Shown here in pieces: positions 60,757-64,000 of a stretch of DNA of 64,000 nt. A program made the position numbers and the translations under genes. The notes below the pieces were generated by a model that was not told where the DNA came from, searched no databases, and saw only the letters and a program-made list of their open reading frames with translations. This DNA is from Methanolobus mangrovi (GTDB lineage Archaea > Halobacteriota > Methanosarcinia > Methanosarcinales > Methanosarcinaceae). Within the stretch, counting starts at the first letter, position 1; every line of letters starts with the position of its first letter. The stretch covers positions 806,001-870,000 of the forward strand of contig NZ_CP133594.1 in NCBI RefSeq assembly GCF_031312535.1. The letters run 5' to 3'.

Positions 60757-61548
60757 ATGCGAAATACGAGAAAAATACTTACTTTACTTTTCATATGCTT
60801 TTTAGCCACAGCCACTCTTTTAGTATCCGGCTGTACTGAAACTGTTGATGATTCGGAAGATGTGAACAACGAAGAAATGGGAACTGAAACCATTTCCATA
60901 AATGATGTAGCTGATATTGAATGGCAATGGTCAGGACTTATTGAAACGGAACCTGCCAGCCAATCCGTAGTTCCTGATCCTGAATACTACACAATTGTCT
61001 TTAACTCGGATAATACATACTCAATTAAAGCAGACTGCAACGTTGGAAGTGGAGCCTACACACTGGAAGGTAGTGATCTTACACTATTACCAGGACCAAT
61101 GACACTTGTATACTGTGGTACCGATTCGCTGGATACTCAATATCTTTCCTTATTGAGCAATGTAACAACTGTATCAATTGACAATGGCAAGCTTGTTCTC
61201 GGTATAGGGGAGAATGGTGACAGAATGCTTTTTGTTAAAGAGGGAACATCCCCAGAAAGCAACGAAGAATCCGAACCTCTTAGCAGCTTCAATGGAACCA
61301 TATCTTCACTCGAAGATGGGGCTTCTTATCCAATGCTCCTGCTTGAAAGTGAGGAAATAAGCAACTCAGGATATACAGAAGGAATTAAATTTGTGATATC
61401 TGAAGAAACAGTCATAGTGGATCCAAATGGAGGTCTTTTTGATTCAGAGAATCTAAAAGAAGGAATGAATGTCAGGGTTTTCTTTGGTCCGGCATTGACC
61501 AGAAGCATTCCACCTATTGGGCAGGCCGAATTAATTCAACTTAAGTAA
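60757..61548 (+). CDS. META-like lipoprotein
   Basis: 263 residues from ATG 60757 with AAGGAG upstream. The signal peptide ends at lipobox LVSGC. Residues about 40-165 show the META/HslJ pattern (WQWSGLIE, YTIVFNSDNTYSIKADCNVGSGAYTLEGSDLTL). The C-terminal part (GTISSLEDGASYPMLLLESEE to the end) is a second beta domain. Exported, membrane-attached, function unknown. Confidence 0.78.
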   Translation: MRNTRKILTLLFICFLATATLLVSGCTETVDDSEDVNNEEMGTETISINDVADIEWQWSGLIETEPASQSVVPDPEYYTIVFNSDNTYSIKADCNVGSGAYTLEGSDLTLLPGPMTLVYCGTDSLDTQYLSLLSNVTTVSIDNGKLVLGIGENGDRMLFVKEGTSPESNEESEPLSSFNGTISSLEDGASYPMLLLESEEISNSGYTEGIKFVISEETVIVDPNGGLFDSENLKEGMNVRVFFGPALTRSIPPIGQAELIQLK

Positions 61549-61621
61549 AATTACTTTTTTCTTTTTTTATTTTTACCAGGCATCTATCATATGATTGTTG
61601 AAAATATTATTTGGACAAAGA

Positions 61622-62335
61622 TCATACTCCTTGTCTTATAGTATCTTCATTCTCCTCAAGAACACTCTCATGGATGAACACATTATCATACAGCAATGCT
61701 GCAACAATGCCACCAATTATCGGACCGATCCAGTAGACCAGGTGGTCTGTCCAGTAACCTGCGATAAGAGCCGGACCAAAAGACCTTGCAGGATTCATTG
61801 ATGCACCTGTGACCGGACCACCAAAAAGAATGGCCAGAAGAACAAATGCACCAATGGCAAAACCTGCCATGCCCGGCGGGGACCTGGTATCAACTGCAAC
61901 ACCGAATATTGTGAAAACGAGCAAAAAAGTGAGGATTGCTTCAATGAGTATACCAGTCTCAGGTCCGACATTAGCTCCAAGACTTGTTGCTCCGAGATTC
62001 ACACTGCTCACTGCAGAAGGGAATATCTCCATAAGCATTATACTGGCTGCACAGGCTCCTGACATCTGGGATATAATGTAGACAAGACAATCCCTTAATC
62101 CTATATTCCGGGTTGCTGCCATTGCTATGGTGACAGCAGGATTAATATGGGCACCTGAGATGTGTCCAATGGCATATATCATCACCATGACTGTAAGACC
62201 GGTGACAGCAGCCATGCCGGTCAGACCCAGATAACCGTGTGACAGATGGTCAATTGCATTCGAACCTGCAGCTATGAACACTAGAACAAAAGTCCCTACA
62301 AATTCAGCTACATATTTGTGAAACGGACTTGTCAT
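61622..62335 (-). CDS. Aquaporin (MIP family)
   Basis: 237 residues, six membrane helices. Both NPA boxes are intact: HINPAVTIAMA and SMNPARSFGPALI. The channel passes water and perhaps small neutral solutes; selectivity-filter residues were not modelled. It is last in an apparent operon with the PaaK-like ligase, 9 bp apart. Confidence 0.92.
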   Translation of the reverse strand: MTSPFHKYVAEFVGTFVLVFIAAGSNAIDHLSHGYLGLTGMAAVTGLTVMVMIYAIGHISGAHINPAVTIAMAATRNIGLRDCLVYIISQMSGACAASIMLMEIFPSAVSSVNLGATSLGANVGPETGILIEAILTFLLVFTIFGVAVDTRSPPGMAGFAIGAFVLLAILFGGPVTGASMNPARSFGPALIAGYWTDHLVYWIGPIIGGIVAALLYDNVFIHESVLEENEDTIRQGV

Positions 62336-62344
62336 GTTTCAACC

Positions 62345-63490
62345 TTAGTTACCGGTCCACCTTTCGATGTCACTGATCCTCTGGTCCACACATGCACCAC
62401 AGCTACATGGCTCATCGATAATTGAAGTTATATCCCTTGTCCTGTAACGGATAAGAGGCATACATTTTCTTCTCAGGGTTGTGACAACAAGTTCACCTTT
62501 CTCACCCGCTGGCAGGATTTTTCCGGTTTTCGGGTCTATGACCTCCACAAGGAAATCAGGATTGTTCAGGTGGAATCCATCCTGATGCTCGCATTCTATG
62601 GCATTGGCAAGGCCCAGCTCTGTCATTCCCCATTGCCTGAGGGTCTTGCATCCCCATACGCTTTCTATTTCTTCTCTCATTGTTTCGGTCAATGGTTCGG
62701 ATGAACAGATTATCCTCTTGATTCCCAGCTCGCCGGGTTTTATAAGCTCACGGGCCTGCTTTGAGAGTTCATAAAGGAAAGATGAAGTTCCTATAATGAA
62801 AGTCGTACCGGATTCTCTCATGGTATTTATCTGATCATGCGCATCAAGAGAATCATTGATAACAGAATTGAATCCTGAAAGGGCACATGCTTTGCTCAGG
62901 ACAAGGCCGGGGTCCCATGTTGCTGTTATTGTCGGATACATTATCTGCAATGTATCGTTCCTTGAATCCATTCCGGCCATCTTCAGGCCTGATATAACAG
63001 AATCCACGATCTCAAGTAATTCATCCTGGGTGTATGCCATCCTTTTCAGCATATTAGTAGTGCCTGAGCTTGTAAACTCACGGGCAATATTCTTTCTTGA
63101 AACGCAAAGGAAATGATAGGGCTTGTTTGCAAGTTCTTCCTGCTCTGTGAGGGGAAGCATCTCGAGGTCCTCATAGCTTCTTATCATTGAGGGATCGATT
63201 CCCGTATTTTCATACAGGTCCTTGTAGTAAGGGCTGTTTTCCAATACGTATGACAGTAGTTCCCTGAATTTAATAAGCTTGTACTGTTTGATATCTTCCC
63301 TGTCGGGTTCCTTCTGACCGAACAGTGCTTTCAGTTCCTTACTGTTTTTGATATCATTTTTGATCTTGACCAGACCCCACTGCTCAAGTGGATTCCCGTT
63401 CTGAAGGTATATCTTTCTGGATTCGAGCTTTCTTTTTGCCACATTCATACGAATAGATGTGTTGATCCTTGAAGGAAGACTCACGTTCAT
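62345..63490 (-). CDS. PaaK-like AMP-forming CoA ligase
   Basis: 381 residues, shorter than usual PaaK (about 430). The ATP loop is FTSSGTTNMLKRM, followed by ICSSEPLTETMREEIES, QWGMTELGLANAIEC and GELVVTTLRRKCMPLIRYRTRD. The C-terminal swivel domain is mostly missing; CSCGAC near the end may bind zinc. Together with the neighbour, it recalls the DVU_1553-type ligase found beside TrsS-like radical SAM genes in anaerobes. Substrate: an unknown carboxylic acid. Confidence 0.82.
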   Translation of the reverse strand: MNVSLPSRINTSIRMNVAKRKLESRKIYLQNGNPLEQWGLVKIKNDIKNSKELKALFGQKEPDREDIKQYKLIKFRELLSYVLENSPYYKDLYENTGIDPSMIRSYEDLEMLPLTEQEELANKPYHFLCVSRKNIAREFTSSGTTNMLKRMAYTQDELLEIVDSVISGLKMAGMDSRNDTLQIMYPTITATWDPGLVLSKACALSGFNSVINDSLDAHDQINTMRESGTTFIIGTSSFLYELSKQARELIKPGELGIKRIICSSEPLTETMREEIESVWGCKTLRQWGMTELGLANAIECEHQDGFHLNNPDFLVEVIDPKTGKILPAGEKGELVVTTLRRKCMPLIRYRTRDITSIIDEPCSCGACVDQRISDIERWTGN

Positions 63491-63548
63491 GCCTCCGTCT
63501 TTTCTGTTATTCAGTTAATGAGATTTAAAAAAATAAATGATAGTTTGT

Positions 63549-64000
63549 TCAGGCAGCGTTTCGGTACAGGAAATTCCCGTTGCAATCGGTCATATTGTAA
63601 TTACAGAATGGAATGAACCTGCCATCCTGAGTTACTACGTGGATGCAACAATTTTCAACACGGTCCTGTTCATATGACCAGACATCCTGAAATGCCATGG
63701 TTGAGATAGTGAGATAAGTATTCTTGCTCATTTCAATGAAATCCGCCCATCCTCCACCCAGCTTGGAGCCTGAATTCTTAGGAAGAATGTCCACAAGTGG
63801 CTTTTCACAGCATGAGCCCTTCACTGTAATGTCACTGAGAGATTTTTCACAACATGAGCTCTTGATAAGAAGATCTCCGCAGGAAGAAGTGGATTTCTCA
63901 TCTTTTTCCAGACCTTTCCAACGGCCCATTATTGATTTTTTAGTCTTGCTTGCTACATCAAAAGCAGATTTTGCAGCTCCCAGTGAAATATTCGTCAATG
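63549..64000 (-). CDS. Radical SAM protein, TrsS/tetraether-synthase-like, C-terminal part
   Basis: Only the last 150 residues are visible; the frame is open through the window edge, so any TTG start near the edge is an artefact. The tail TYLTISTMAFQDVWSYEQD, ENCCIHVVTQDGRFIPFCNYN and NGNFLYRNAA resembles the C-terminal end of TrsS/Tes-type radical SAM proteins. Residues before it contain an internal repeat with Cys pairs (SSCCEKSLSDI, GSCCEKPLVDI). The catalytic CxxxCxxC part lies outside the window. It is 58 bp before the ligase gene. Confidence 0.62.
   Translation of the reverse strand, partial: LTNISLGAAKSAFDVASKTKKSIMGRWKGLEKDEKSTSSCGDLLIKSSCCEKSLSDITVKGSCCEKPLVDILPKNSGSKLGGGWADFIEMSKNTYLTISTMAFQDVWSYEQDRVENCCIHVVTQDGRFIPFCNYNMTDCNGNFLYRNAA

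Overview
The window reads as chromosome of a methylotrophic methanogenic archaeon of the Methanosarcinales, probably close to Methanolobus or Methanococcoides. The main evidence is a methyl-transfer locus at 42-53 kb: ramA, mtbA, a corrinoid protein, a PAS-GAF-PAS-GAF sensor resembling MsmS, and regulators of the Msr/FilR1 type. Other signs are archaeal TATA boxes, purine-rich Shine-Dalgarno sites, a tRNA-Gln, archaeal lipoproteins and CARDB proteins, and many genes of archaeal type next to some that look bacterial (RNase III, RsgA, an MBL hydrolase). The genus is inference.

Layout. 0-5.7 kb: end of a PAS histidine kinase, an ornithine/lysine decarboxylase-type enzyme, a transglutaminase-like lipoprotein, tRNA-Gln, two small winged-helix-like proteins and a zinc-ribbon protein. 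5.7-9.66 kb: almost 4 kb with no ordinary gene. It holds a cluster of repeated, structured, apparently independently transcribed small RNAs (families A-E below) and one 43-codon membrane-protein ORF. 9.7-13.1 kb: an MFS carrier and an exported alkaline-phosphatase-superfamily protein. 13.2-16.6 kb: a PPP phosphatase, then a sulfur operon (TusA, DsrE-like, IscS-like, IscU fused to an MIP18-like domain) whose IscS-like protein lacks the PLP-binding lysine and histidine. 16.6-31.4 kb: DUF2284, RNase III, gamma carbonic anhydrase, CstA, SulP, small regulators, a stand-alone acetolactate-synthase-like enzyme, an MBL hydrolase, a CPBP protease, RsgA and DUF4386. 31.7-41.4 kb: SAM methyltransferases, a four-gene ABC/CARDB operon led by its own regulator with a 38-bp dyad operator, a large lipoprotein, and a MarR-MFS pair.

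41.4-53.6 kb is the methyl-transfer region: FGE-like protein, sensor with degenerate kinase motifs, RamA, Msr regulator, Cys-rich protein, an OYE/dienoyl-CoA-reductase-like flavoprotein, corrinoid protein and MtbA. A palindrome TTTGATWWWATCAAA recurs through it. No substrate-specific methyltransferase (MtmB, MtbB, MttB, MtaB) is present, so the flavoprotein is the odd partner. 53.6-64 kb: a membrane protein-ALDH-SDR-DUF5714 operon, a double CDGSH protein, a RelE relic, a second Msr-type regulator, fragments of a cas1-like gene, a META-like lipoprotein, aquaporin, a PaaK-like ligase and the end of a TrsS/Tes-like radical SAM protein.

The strongest candidates for something undescribed are the small-RNA cluster at 6.2-8.1 kb, the PLP-less IscS operon, and the flavoprotein-corrinoid-MtbA locus with its shared palindromes. 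All functional statements come from reading motifs; no alignment or database search was run.
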